Below are positions 7,498 to 15,614 of a stretch of 64,000 nucleotides of DNA, piece by piece. The number at the start of each line of letters is the position of its first letter. Position 1 is the first letter of the stretch. Below the pieces are notes generated by a model that made no database searches, was not told where the DNA came from, and saw only the letters and a program-made list of their open reading frames with translations. A program made the position numbers and the translations under genes. Source of the DNA: a bacterium (GTDB lineage Bacteria; 4484-113; JAFGCY01); contig JADZFO010000005.1 of the NCBI GenBank assembly GCA_020849855.1, positions 62,001 through 126,000 of the forward strand, written 5' to 3'.

Positions 7498-8934
7498 ATG
7501 AAAGTCTATGTCGTGATGAATACACACTGGGTTTTGCCATCTCCCGCGAGAGCGGTGTTTAGCTGCGAAGAACCGGCAAGGCGCATGGTCGAGGTTGTGA
7601 ACGCCCAAGCAGGCAAGTCACTTATTACATATGTTGCCCTGGAGGTCGATGATCCTAGCGTTTACAGGGATGGCAAGTTTCCATTCTGGGTTGGGATGCG
7701 CAGAGATGGATCCGTGTGGAGAGACTGGATGGACTTCAGTGAACCGGAGGAACGGTTTACACTGAATAAGTCAAGTGATCGTAGGTGGTTGTTATCGGGC
7801 AAAGTGTTTGCGGAAGATCACAGTCGAGCTGTAGAAGAAGCAAACAAAGAACGGTTGAAACTAATCAAAGAGAATAAGTGGCCAAAGGATCATGAAGAGG
7901 GGCGGACGGTGACTGACGAAATTGAGGACGTAAGCAACATGCGTCCCCACCTAGTGATTCTGGGTGCAGGGGCGAGTAAGGCAGCGGACATACTAAGTGG
8001 TTCCAGATTCGGCAAGCCACTACCGGAAATGAAAGACCTTGTTCGTTTGCTTCGTCTTGAAGATCCCTTGATGGCAGCAGGCATAGAACCTCCCTATGAT
8101 GATTTTGAGTCGGTCTACAGTAGTCTTTGTGAGGATGAGAGCCTTGATGAACTCAGGCAAGAACTAGATCGTCTCGTGCACGAGCACTTTTCTGCAGTTC
8201 AGATCACGGAAGAGCCGACTTTGTATGACCATCTGATTCTCTCGCTCAGGGCGAAAGACACAATTGCAACGTTCAATTGGGACCCACTGCTACTTCAAGC
8301 CTACGGCCGCAATTCAGGAGTCTGCGAACTTCCCAGACTCCTTTTCCTCCATGGAAACGTGGCAGTTGGCTATTGCGATCAAGACCATAAACTGCAATCG
8401 GGCTGGCTGGGTAAGTGCTGTACTGAGTGCGGACAGCCCTATAAGCCAACTCGGTTGCTTTATCCGATCAAGAACAAGGATTATCAATCTGACAGCTTTA
8501 TCAAAGCAAATTGGAAGGAACTAGCAAACACGCTCAAGAGAGCCTATGTGCTCACGATTTTTGGTTACAGTGCTCCAAGCACGGATATTGAGGCGATGGA
8601 GCTCATGAAAGAGGCATGGGGCCCTGTGGAGGAAAGGGAGTTTGAAGAGACCGAGATTGTCGACATTTTGCCAGAGGATGCACTGTATGAAAAGTGGAGT
8701 CAGTTCATCATGGAGAACCACTGGAGGCCAGCTTCACAGTTTCGGGACTCCATTCTTGGGCGACACCCAAGAAGATCTTGTGAAGCGATATACTCGCAGA
8801 CGATGGAAGTTGAGTGGCTTGTAGATCATCCACTGCCCGATGGTTTGACTTTGTCGGAGCTACACGCTCACCTCAGTTGTTATTTTATGGAAGAGGCGCG
8901 AAGCAGACCAATATATTCACCAGATGACCAATAG
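7498..8934 (+). CDS. SIR2-like NAD hydrolase-type protein, putative defence effector
   Basis: A 478-residue protein. Residues about 150-365 carry the SIR2-like (SIR2_2-type) Rossmann core: LVILGAGASKAA for NAD binding, TIATFNWDPLLLQAY with the Asn-Asp pair, RLLFLHGN with the catalytic-type His, one CTEC pair (half a zinc site) and LTIFGYSAPSTDIEAM. Such domains in DSR, Thoeris and Sir2-pAgo systems hydrolyse NAD during phage infection; this is family knowledge. The N-terminal 140 residues hold a short module with AVFSCEEPARRMVEVVN followed by a charged helix; I do not recognise it, and it could be a sensor. The C-terminal 115 residues are also unknown. The gene is clearly AT-richer than its neighbours and lies alone between unrelated genes, which suggests transfer. 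The domain call is strong; the immune role is inference. Confidence 0.85.
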   Translation: MKVYVVMNTHWVLPSPARAVFSCEEPARRMVEVVNAQAGKSLITYVALEVDDPSVYRDGKFPFWVGMRRDGSVWRDWMDFSEPEERFTLNKSSDRRWLLSGKVFAEDHSRAVEEANKERLKLIKENKWPKDHEEGRTVTDEIEDVSNMRPHLVILGAGASKAADILSGSRFGKPLPEMKDLVRLLRLEDPLMAAGIEPPYDDFESVYSSLCEDESLDELRQELDRLVHEHFSAVQITEEPTLYDHLILSLRAKDTIATFNWDPLLLQAYGRNSGVCELPRLLFLHGNVAVGYCDQDHKLQSGWLGKCCTECGQPYKPTRLLYPIKNKDYQSDSFIKANWKELANTLKRAYVLTIFGYSAPSTDIEAMELMKEAWGPVEEREFEETEIVDILPEDALYEKWSQFIMENHWRPASQFRDSILGRHPRRSCEAIYSQTMEVEWLVDHPLPDGLTLSELHAHLSCYFMEEARSRPIYSPDDQ

Positions 8935-8939
8935 CTCGC

Positions 8940-10169
8940 TCAGGAGCGCAGCAGGTATTCCGCGGCCGCGCGGATCTTGGCCTGGAAGATGCGCTGGTCA
9001 AAGCTCTCGGCGCGCTGGCGGCAGGCCAGCGGGCAGATCCTCAGACCCTCCAGACGGTCGATGGCCGCGTCAAGCGCCACCGCCGACTGCTCGGCGAAGT
9101 GCACGCCGGTCACGCCGTCCAGCACCGTCTCGGATGCGCCGCCATAGCCCAGGGCCACCACCGGCCGGCCGCAGGCCATCGCTTCCACCGGGGTCAGGCC
9201 GAAGTCCTCCTCTGCCGGGAAAAGCAACGCGCGGCAGTTCTGGTAGAGCACCTTGAGGTCCTCATCCGAAACCAGGCCGAGAAACTCGATATTGCGCTTT
9301 GCCTGGCGCTTGAAGCGCTCAAGCAGCGGGCCGGTGCCGACCACCAGCAGGCGCTCGCTTCTCTGGTTGAAGACCTCGATCGCCAGGTCGAGGCGCTTGT
9401 AGGGCACCGCCCGCGAGACGACGAGGTAATAGTCGCTGGCCCCCTGCGGGTCCGGCACAAAGTAGCCGCAGTCCACCGGCGGATAAACCACCGGCGCCTC
9501 GCGGCCATAAAGGTGCTTGATGCGGCCCTTGACCGTCTCGCTGATCGCGATGAACTTGTCGACGCGCTGGGCAGAGCTGTAGTCCCACTGCCGCAGGTAG
9601 TGCGCGCTCATGCGGAAGGCCCGCTCCTGCAGGCTGCTCATGCGCGTGTGGGACAGGTAGGTGTGGTAGAGGTCCCAGATATAGCGCATCGGGGTGTAGC
9701 AGTAGGACAGGTGCTTCTGGCGGTGGTGGGTCAGCACACCCTTGGCCACCGCGTGGCTCGAGCTGAGCACAAGATCGAAGCTGCGCAGGTCGAACTGCTC
9801 AATGGCATAAGGCATCGCCGTGAGGAACTTCTGGTAGTCCGTCGTGGAACCCGGGAGCTTCTGCAGGTGGCTGGTCACGATATGCGCGTCTTCCAGCTCC
9901 GGCGGGGTGTTGCGGGTGTCATGGACGAGGGTGTAGATCGGCGCGCTGGGAAAGAGCTGATGCAGCTGGATCAGGCAGCGCTCGGCACCGCCGAAGGATG
10001 TCACCCAGTCATGCACCAGCGCCACGCGGGCCGGCGGGCCAAAGCGCCGCGGCTGCACCGCCGCTGCTGCCGGCGCGGCAGCTGAGCTGTCAGCCCAGCG
10101 CGGGGGCTGGGGCGAGCTGTTCAGGTCTGCGGCCTCGGACTGCGGCGCGGGCGCGGGATTAGTTTCCAC
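8940..10169 (-). CDS. GT4-type family 1 glycosyltransferase
   Basis: A 409-residue cytoplasmic glycosyltransferase of GT-B fold. It begins with an Ala/Pro-rich lead of about 50 residues, then ARVALVHDWVTSFGGAERC, the glycine-rich acceptor-side motif. The C-terminal nucleotide-sugar domain has YLVVSRAVPYKRLDLAIEVF, LLVVGTGP, FLGLVSDEDLKVLYQN and the EX7E-type FPAEEDFGLTPVEAMACGRP. The pattern resembles WbaZ/mannosyltransferase-like enzymes of surface polysaccharide synthesis. The GTG start at 10169 overlaps the upstream gene's stop by 11 nt and has a GGGGG-rich ribosome site, so translation is probably coupled; an upstream TTG at 10259 would need a 100-nt overlap. Sugar specificity is not readable. 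Confidence 0.88.
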   Translation of the reverse strand: METNPAPAPQSEAADLNSSPQPPRWADSSAAAPAAAAVQPRRFGPPARVALVHDWVTSFGGAERCLIQLHQLFPSAPIYTLVHDTRNTPPELEDAHIVTSHLQKLPGSTTDYQKFLTAMPYAIEQFDLRSFDLVLSSSHAVAKGVLTHHRQKHLSYCYTPMRYIWDLYHTYLSHTRMSSLQERAFRMSAHYLRQWDYSSAQRVDKFIAISETVKGRIKHLYGREAPVVYPPVDCGYFVPDPQGASDYYLVVSRAVPYKRLDLAIEVFNQRSERLLVVGTGPLLERFKRQAKRNIEFLGLVSDEDLKVLYQNCRALLFPAEEDFGLTPVEAMACGRPVVALGYGGASETVLDGVTGVHFAEQSAVALDAAIDRLEGLRICPLACRQRAESFDQRIFQAKIRAAAEYLLRS

Positions 10170-11868
10170 CCTTGCCCCCTTCCGGGCGCAGGCCGCGCTG
10201 CGGCCCGGGGGCGGGCGCCCTGTCACCGGCGGGGCGCAGCCCGCCGGGGTCGGCCTCAATGCGCACGCGGCTGCCCGGCGGCTGCGTCAGGTAGCTCTGC
10301 ACACGCTGCTGATTGACCTTGAAGCAGATCACAGATGGCATGGTATCAAGTCCCAGGAAGGGAAGATATAGCAGGTTCTGGGCGAAGCGCGGCGCGGGCA
10401 TGGCCACGCCGTCGTCCAGCAGGCCATAGCGCTGCACCGGGCTGATGAAATCGCCAAAGGGCAGCAGGGACTGGTGCCCGCAGACCACGGTCACCAGGGT
10501 GGGGAAGTTCTGCTCGCGCGAGATCCAGTAGATCAGGCGGTACTCGTGCTCGTCGGGGCTGTAGACCCAGTAGGCATAGGTAGGCAGGCCGCGCACCCGC
10601 AGCTGCCCCACCGGCCCGCTGTCCAGCATGCCGGAAAGCTCGATCAGCTGGTCGCCATACTCCATGTACTCAATCAGGCCGTCGTCGTCGCTGTCAAAGT
10701 CGGAGCGCTCGAAGGCCTTGGAGGAATAGAGCGCATAGTCACTAGTGGATGGCTGCTGATAGGTCAGGGAGAGGGTGCGGAAGACCGGCTCGGTGTGGTA
10801 GGCGTCCCGCAGGGTGTTGTTCAGGCTGGAAAGTGCGTAGTAGGCCGGCTTGGGCTCGCCATAGGTGTCCAGCAGGCCGCAGCAGCGCGCCGGGGACTGG
10901 TAGTTCGGGTCGGAGTCCTGGATCGCGGCGAGGAAGACATGCTCCACGCCCAGCGTGCCAAGAAAAAGCGCCCCGCGGCAGTAGAGCGCAGCCTGGGTCG
11001 GCTGGTCCACGCCCACCCAGGTCAGGTCGCTGGAGATGCCAAAGGCCGTCACCCACACCGGCTTGTCGCGCTTGGCCGCCCAGTTTATCGCCTCGGCCAT
11101 ATAGGGCAGGCTGTGTTCGCGGCGCAGGTCGCCGATCTCCTCAATGCCGTCCTTGGGCGGGTAGAGGTTGAAGGCCAGGATGTCGATGTTGCGCATGGCC
11201 CGCTGCAGCTCGAGCATGTCAAGGTAGGTCAGGTCGGCGCCGCGGATACCGCCGCTGACGATCAGCGCGTCAGAATCAGCCATGCGGATGGTCAGGCGCG
11301 CGCGGGAGATCAGGTCGGCGTACTCGCGGCTGTCGATGCCGTGCTTGTAGTTGATGTTGTCCAGCAGCTGGTAATAGCGGAAAGTCTTGCTGTAGCGCGC
11401 GGCGATGCGCGAGCAGAAGGACTGGTAGAAGTCCGGCACGGCGTTCATCGCATCCAGCACCGGCACAATCTCAAAGCCGGCGCGGGAAAGGCGGCTGACC
11501 ACCTGATCCAGGGCGGCCCAGTCGCTGTCCTCTTCCTCCAGGAAGGCCTCCATCGGAATAGGCAGGCGCACCAGAGATATGCCGGTGCCCTGCGCCGCCT
11601 GGATCTGCTCCGCCGTGAGCTGGTAGTTGTCCAGGGTCACCCCCAGGGGCTTGTGCCCACGGCCGCCATAGACGCCCGGCAGGGGTACGGGGTCGGCCAG
11701 TTCCTCTATGGGCGGAGTCTGGTCAAGCAGATCCGGAATGGAGTCCGGCAGGATGATGGAGCCCACGCGCTCAGCGCGGGCCGGGCCCGGGAGCAGCGCC
11801 AGCAGGCTCAGGCTCAGCGCGCAAAGCAGCAGGGCGCCACTGCGCGCCGGCACCGCTGCTATTGCCAT
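10159..11868 (-). CDS. exported glycosidase-like (TIM-barrel) protein lacking catalytic glutamates
   Basis: About 569 residues with a signal peptide (GALLLCALSLSLLALL, cut near ARA-ER). The barrel resembles clan-A glycosidases (GH5/GH39): GISLVRLPIPMEAF, FEIVPVLDAMN, FRYYQLLDNINYKHGI, IDILAFNLYPP and KPVWVTAFGIS. In active relatives the fifth and last blocks contain NEP and WVTEFG; here they read DNINY and WVTAFG, so both catalytic Glu positions appear lost. A calcium-type DSDDDGLIEYMEY lies near residue 400. Two starts are possible, GTG 11880 and ATG 11868. A TACAAT box at 11916-11921 gives a leader of 30-40 nt. It is the first gene of a two-gene operon with the glycosyltransferase, so a role in surface glycan handling is likely. 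A non-catalytic role is inference. Confidence 0.72.
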   Translation of the reverse strand: MAIAAVPARSGALLLCALSLSLLALLPGPARAERVGSIILPDSIPDLLDQTPPIEELADPVPLPGVYGGRGHKPLGVTLDNYQLTAEQIQAAQGTGISLVRLPIPMEAFLEEEDSDWAALDQVVSRLSRAGFEIVPVLDAMNAVPDFYQSFCSRIAARYSKTFRYYQLLDNINYKHGIDSREYADLISRARLTIRMADSDALIVSGGIRGADLTYLDMLELQRAMRNIDILAFNLYPPKDGIEEIGDLRREHSLPYMAEAINWAAKRDKPVWVTAFGISSDLTWVGVDQPTQAALYCRGALFLGTLGVEHVFLAAIQDSDPNYQSPARCCGLLDTYGEPKPAYYALSSLNNTLRDAYHTEPVFRTLSLTYQQPSTSDYALYSSKAFERSDFDSDDDGLIEYMEYGDQLIELSGMLDSGPVGQLRVRGLPTYAYWVYSPDEHEYRLIYWISREQNFPTLVTVVCGHQSLLPFGDFISPVQRYGLLDDGVAMPAPRFAQNLLYLPFLGLDTMPSVICFKVNQQRVQSYLTQPPGSRVRIEADPGGLRPAGDRAPAPGPQRGLRPEGGKGGN

Positions 11869-11915
11869 CCCGCTTGCCACTTTGCTGCCTGACCGGCAAA
11901 CCCTCCAGAGCGTTC

Positions 11916-11921
11916 ATTGTA
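11916..11921 (-). promoter_or_regulatory. -10 box TACAAT for the glycosidase-like operon
   Basis: On the minus strand the box points to a +1 near 11909 and a leader of roughly 30-40 nt. It faces away from the TAAAAT box of the M48 gene 24 bp further on, so this is a compact divergent promoter region. Confidence 0.55.
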
Positions 11922-11944
11922 GCGCTGAGCGGCCTCCGCCGCGC

Positions 11945-11950
11945 TAAAAT
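11945..11950 (+). promoter_or_regulatory. -10 box TAAAAT for the M48 protease gene
   Basis: The predicted +1 is 11957-11958, where an in-frame ATC codon sits. The first in-frame ATG is at 11982. Confidence 0.55.
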
Positions 11951-11981
11951 CGGAGCCATCAAGTTCAAGCTCCGCGGGCGC

Positions 11982-13169
11982 ATGGCGCACGCGGTGGGGG
12001 CAGGAATGGCCAAGACGGCGAATTCGGCAAAGGTCTTCAGCGAGCAGCAGGTCCTGCTGCCCGACATCAGCTACAAGTCCTTCACCTATCCCGGTGACGA
12101 GGAAGCGCTGAACGCGCTGAAGAACATCCCCGGCGCCGCGCCGCTGCTGACCTGGCTGCAGGCCAACTTCACCGAGCAGCTGGTCTTTCTGACCAACAAC
12201 GAGCAGATGATCCGTGCCGGGCGGCACAACTTCCCCTCGCTGTATAAGCTGCTGGAGCGCTGCTGCGAGATCGTCTCCTGCCCCGTGCCCGAGCTGTACA
12301 TAACAACCAGCCCGGTGCTGAACGCCTACACCCAGGGCCAGCGCCGTACCTGCATAGTGCTGCACTCGGCGCTCGTCGAGCAGCTTTCGGCTGACGAGCT
12401 GGCCTTTGTCATCGGCCATGAGCTGGGCCATATCAAGAGCGCCCACGGCCTCTACCGCCTGCTGGGCGACATCCTGCTGGACTACTGGAACGTGGTCGCC
12501 GGGATGATCCCCCTGCCGGGACTCAACCTGCTGCAGATCCCGCTGCTGCTGGCCTACTGGGAGTGGTACCGCCGGGCCGAGTTCTCCTGCGACCGCGCGG
12601 GCCTGCTCTGCGTACAGGACGTCGAACCCTGCCTGCACGCGCTTGGCAAGCTGGCCGGCAAGGTGGAAGGCTATGAGGACGAGTTCCACATCGAAGCGGC
12701 GATCCAGCAGTGCGAGGCGCACAAGGACGTCAGTAACAAGCTGATCCTGTTGATCTCGATCCTCAAGAATGCGCAGAACACGCATCCCTTTGTGCCGCGG
12801 CGGCTGAAGCTGCTAAAGGAGTGGGCGGCGGGCGAGGCCTATCAGAAGATCCTCGCCGGCGAGTACGAAAAGGACCTGCTGGGGGCGCATGAGGGCGGAG
12901 AGCGCATCAAGTGCGAGTGCGGCACCATCGTCAACAGCAAGCTCTCCTACTGCCCGGAATGCGGACGCAACCTGCAGAAGGATGATGACGTCAGCGCGGC
13001 CGGCAAGTGCAGCGCCTGCGGCGAAGAGCTGCCGGCGGGAACGAAGTTCTGCCCCAAGTGCGGCGCCAAACAGGAAGGCGGCGACAACAAGCCCCCGGCC
13101 GGCGGCGGCAACGAGAGCGAGCTGGACAAGCTGAAGAACATGGCGGGGAGCTTCTTTAAGAAGAGCTAG
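11982..13169 (+). CDS. M48-family zinc metalloprotease with two C-terminal zinc ribbons
   Basis: About 395 residues. The central domain has FVIGHELGHIKSAHGLYRLL, the HExxH zinc site of M48 peptidases, and a downstream RRAEFSCDRAG supplying the third ligand (Glu). A hydrophobic stretch with MIPLPGLNLLQIPLLLAYW lies between them and may sit in the membrane. The C-terminal 95 residues hold two CxC/CxxC zinc ribbons (KCECGTIVN...YCPECG and KCSACGEEL...FCPKCG) and a charged tail. M48 enzymes usually degrade misfolded membrane proteins; the ribbon fusion is a less usual add-on. Start candidates are ATG 11982, ATG 12006 (after a GGGGG stretch) and, speculatively, the ATC exactly at the predicted +1. 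Confidence 0.87.
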   Translation: MAHAVGAGMAKTANSAKVFSEQQVLLPDISYKSFTYPGDEEALNALKNIPGAAPLLTWLQANFTEQLVFLTNNEQMIRAGRHNFPSLYKLLERCCEIVSCPVPELYITTSPVLNAYTQGQRRTCIVLHSALVEQLSADELAFVIGHELGHIKSAHGLYRLLGDILLDYWNVVAGMIPLPGLNLLQIPLLLAYWEWYRRAEFSCDRAGLLCVQDVEPCLHALGKLAGKVEGYEDEFHIEAAIQQCEAHKDVSNKLILLISILKNAQNTHPFVPRRLKLLKEWAAGEAYQKILAGEYEKDLLGAHEGGERIKCECGTIVNSKLSYCPECGRNLQKDDDVSAAGKCSACGEELPAGTKFCPKCGAKQEGGDNKPPAGGGNESELDKLKNMAGSFFKKS

Positions 13170-13250
13170 ACGCTAAGGGCGGATGGCAGGAGCGCCAGGC
13201 ATACGCCGGCTGTGGTTGCAAGCAGCAGGCAGTGGGCGCAGAGCAGCTTT

Positions 13251-13376
13251 GAACCGGAGCGCAGACATCCGTGTCTGCATGTCCGTTCAAGCCATGCCCT
13301 TATACGCAACAGACTGCGAACTTGGTGCAGGCTCCGGTCTTGAAGAATGCAGACATGGATGTCTGCGCTCCGGTTC
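13251..13376. repeat. 126-bp palindromic element with 30-bp inverted ends
   Basis: The two ends are inverted repeats of 30 nt with one mismatch; the outer 20 nt (GAACCGGAGCGCAGACATCC) match exactly. Each arm contains its own small palindrome around CAGACA/TGTCTG. The element lies between the convergent M48 and prolyl oligopeptidase genes and has no coding signal. It looks like a REP/MITE-type mobile palindrome and may also serve as a bidirectional terminator. Confidence 0.8.
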
Positions 13377-13391
13377 TTGTCGTCCGCGCTT

Positions 13392-15551
13392 TTACAGCTC
13401 CGGTATCGTCAGGCCCATGTTCTCGAAGCAGAAGGCATAGGTGTCGGCGGCTTCCTCGATCACCTTGTAGAAGGGCTTGCCCGCGCCGTGGCCGGCGTCC
13501 GTCTGTACCCGCAGCAGCACCGGCGGGCCACCCCTGGCCTGGCAGGCCTGCAGGCGCGCCGCGAACTTATAGCTGTGCCCCGGCATCACGCGGTCGTCGG
13601 TGTCCGCCGTGGTGACCAGGGTGGCCGGATAGCGCACGCCCTCGCGCAGGTTGTGGTAGGGGCTGTAGGCCAGCAGGGCCTTGAACTCATCAGGGTTCTG
13701 GGGCGAGCCATAGTCGCTCTCCCAGAACTTGCCAAAGCCCCAGAGGTTGAAGCGCAGCATGTCCATCACACCCACGTCCGGCAGGGCCACGCCAAAGAGA
13801 TCGGGCCGCTGCGTCATCACCGCGCCGATCAGCAGGCCGCCGTTTGACGCGCCGTTCACCGCCAGGCGCGAGCTGCTGGTATAGCCGCGGTCGATCAGGA
13901 ATTCCGCAGCGGCGATGAAGTCGTTGAAGGCCACCTGGCGGTTCAGTTTGATCGCGCTCTTGTGCCACTGGTCACCGTACTCGCCGCCGCCGCGGATGCC
14001 GGCGCTTACATATACACCGCCCATGTCCAGCCAGACCGTGCGGAAGGAGCTGAAGTAGGGGTAGTCCACACCCTGGAAGCCGCCATAGGCATAGAGGATG
14101 CAGGGGTTGCTGCCGTCAAGCTTGAGGCCCCGGCGGTAGGAGATTGTCAGGGGCACCGCTTCACCGTCAAAGCTGCGGTAGAAGACCTGCTCGCTGACAT
14201 AGTTGCTCAGCTCCAGGTCCAGCCTGGGCTGGCGGAAGATGCTGTACTGGCCGCTGGGGATGTCATAGCGGTAAATGGTTGACGGCGTGACCGCATCGGT
14301 ATAGGAGAAGAAGGTCTCGTTGTCGCTCATCCGGCCGCCAAAGCCGCCGGCAGAGCCGCGGCCGGGCAGGGGCACGGTGCCCAGGTTCTCTCCCTGCAGG
14401 CTGTACTTCACATACTGCGTGCGGACGTCCTTCAGATAGCTGGCCCAGAGGTAGCCGCCGCAGGTGGCCACGCCGTTCAGCTTGATCCGGCTCTCGGGGA
14501 TGATGGTCTTCCAGTTCTCCGGCGCCGGATTGGCTGCGTCAATCTGGATCAGTTTGCCCAGCGGGGCGTCCTTGGTGGTGTAAAACCAGAAGAGGTTGCC
14601 CTCATCCCAGACATAGCTGTACTCGCCGTCGCGCTGCGGGATCAGCGGACGGATATCCCACTGCGCGCCATTGATCTCGGCATAGCTGTAATCGTTGTTG
14701 TTCGAACCAGGTTCGCCGGTGGTCAGCAGGATGCGGCTGCGGCCTTCGTTCAAGCCGGCGCTGACCCACCAGTCGGGGTGCTCGGGAATGGAGAAGACCA
14801 GCACATCCTGGCTCTGCTCGCTGCCAAGCTGGTGGTAGTAATACATCGGGCTGGCCGCCGCCACGGTGAATTTCTCTTCCTCCTTGGGCTCGGGATAGCG
14901 CTCATACCAGAAGCCGCTGGCATCGCGGTTCCAGAAAGCGCCGCCCTTGGACCAGATGATGTGATCGGGGTACTGGCGGCCGGACTCGATGTCCATCACA
15001 AAGTACTCCACCCAGTCCGAGCCGGCGGTCGACTTTCCGAAGAGCAGCAGCTTGCCGTCCTCGGAAACATCCATGCCAGCCAGGGCCACCGTGCCGTCTG
15101 CGCTCCAGGTGTTGGGGTCAAGCAGCACCCGCGGCTCGCCACCGAGGCCCTCCGACCAGTACATCACGGACTGGTTCTGCAGGCCGTCGTTGCGGCTCCA
15201 GAAATAGCGCCCGGCGGTCTGGCTGGGCGAGCTGTAGCGCTCATAGTTCGCCACCTCACGCAGGCGATCGGCGATGCGCTGGCGGCCGGGTATGGCGTCC
15301 AGGAATCCGCGGGTCACGAGGTTCTCGCTGTCCACCCAGGCCTTCACCTCAGGGCTGGCAGGGTCCTCGAGCCAGCGGTAAGGATCAGACACTTCCGTGC
15401 CGTGGTAGTTGTCCAGCTGCAGCACGGTGCGGGCCGGGGGATAGTCCAGGGCCTGCGCCAGGCCGGGCAGGCACAGGGCGGCAGCCAGAAGGGCGGCCAT
15501 CGCGCCGGCTATGACGGCAGCGCGGGCGGGGAAGACAGGGTGAGCAGGCAC
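13392..15551 (-). CDS. exported prolyl oligopeptidase (S9A family)
   Basis: A 719-residue serine peptidase that cleaves short peptides after proline. A signal peptide (about residues 10-35, AGAMAALLAAALCLPGLA) exports it. The N-terminal DPYRWLEDPASPEVKAWV is the family hallmark, followed by a seven-bladed propeller (about 80-430) and the alpha/beta hydrolase domain. Catalytic residues are Ser in NGASNGGLLIGA, Asp in TADTDDRVMPGHSYKF and His in DAGHGAGKP. The length is normal for S9A. The GTG start has GGAGG five nt upstream, and a TAGAAT box at 15587-15592 gives a leader of about 30 nt. It stands alone, convergent with the M48 protease gene. Confidence 0.95.
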   Translation of the reverse strand: MPAHPVFPARAAVIAGAMAALLAAALCLPGLAQALDYPPARTVLQLDNYHGTEVSDPYRWLEDPASPEVKAWVDSENLVTRGFLDAIPGRQRIADRLREVANYERYSSPSQTAGRYFWSRNDGLQNQSVMYWSEGLGGEPRVLLDPNTWSADGTVALAGMDVSEDGKLLLFGKSTAGSDWVEYFVMDIESGRQYPDHIIWSKGGAFWNRDASGFWYERYPEPKEEEKFTVAAASPMYYYHQLGSEQSQDVLVFSIPEHPDWWVSAGLNEGRSRILLTTGEPGSNNNDYSYAEINGAQWDIRPLIPQRDGEYSYVWDEGNLFWFYTTKDAPLGKLIQIDAANPAPENWKTIIPESRIKLNGVATCGGYLWASYLKDVRTQYVKYSLQGENLGTVPLPGRGSAGGFGGRMSDNETFFSYTDAVTPSTIYRYDIPSGQYSIFRQPRLDLELSNYVSEQVFYRSFDGEAVPLTISYRRGLKLDGSNPCILYAYGGFQGVDYPYFSSFRTVWLDMGGVYVSAGIRGGGEYGDQWHKSAIKLNRQVAFNDFIAAAEFLIDRGYTSSSRLAVNGASNGGLLIGAVMTQRPDLFGVALPDVGVMDMLRFNLWGFGKFWESDYGSPQNPDEFKALLAYSPYHNLREGVRYPATLVTTADTDDRVMPGHSYKFAARLQACQARGGPPVLLRVQTDAGHGAGKPFYKVIEEAADTYAFCFENMGLTIPEL

Positions 15552-15586
15552 AGAAACCTCCGGCGGTCAGATCCGCATGAAGTCTG

Positions 15587-15592
15587 ATTCTA
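15587..15592 (-). promoter_or_regulatory. -10 box TAGAAT for the prolyl oligopeptidase gene
   Basis: It gives a leader of about 30 nt that includes GGAGG at 15557-15561, a leadered Shine-Dalgarno promoter. Confidence 0.5.
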
Positions 15593-15614
15593 GCCTGCGC
15601 TCTACGGTTACGGC

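Noticed and set aside
10474..11892. 472-codon open frame opposite the glycosidase-like gene
   Set aside because: Low-complexity Val/Gly/Gln composition and no ribosome site or promoter.
13183..13440. Small gene across the 13.25 kb palindrome
   Set aside because: Most of it is repeat sequence with no start signal or recognisable protein pattern.
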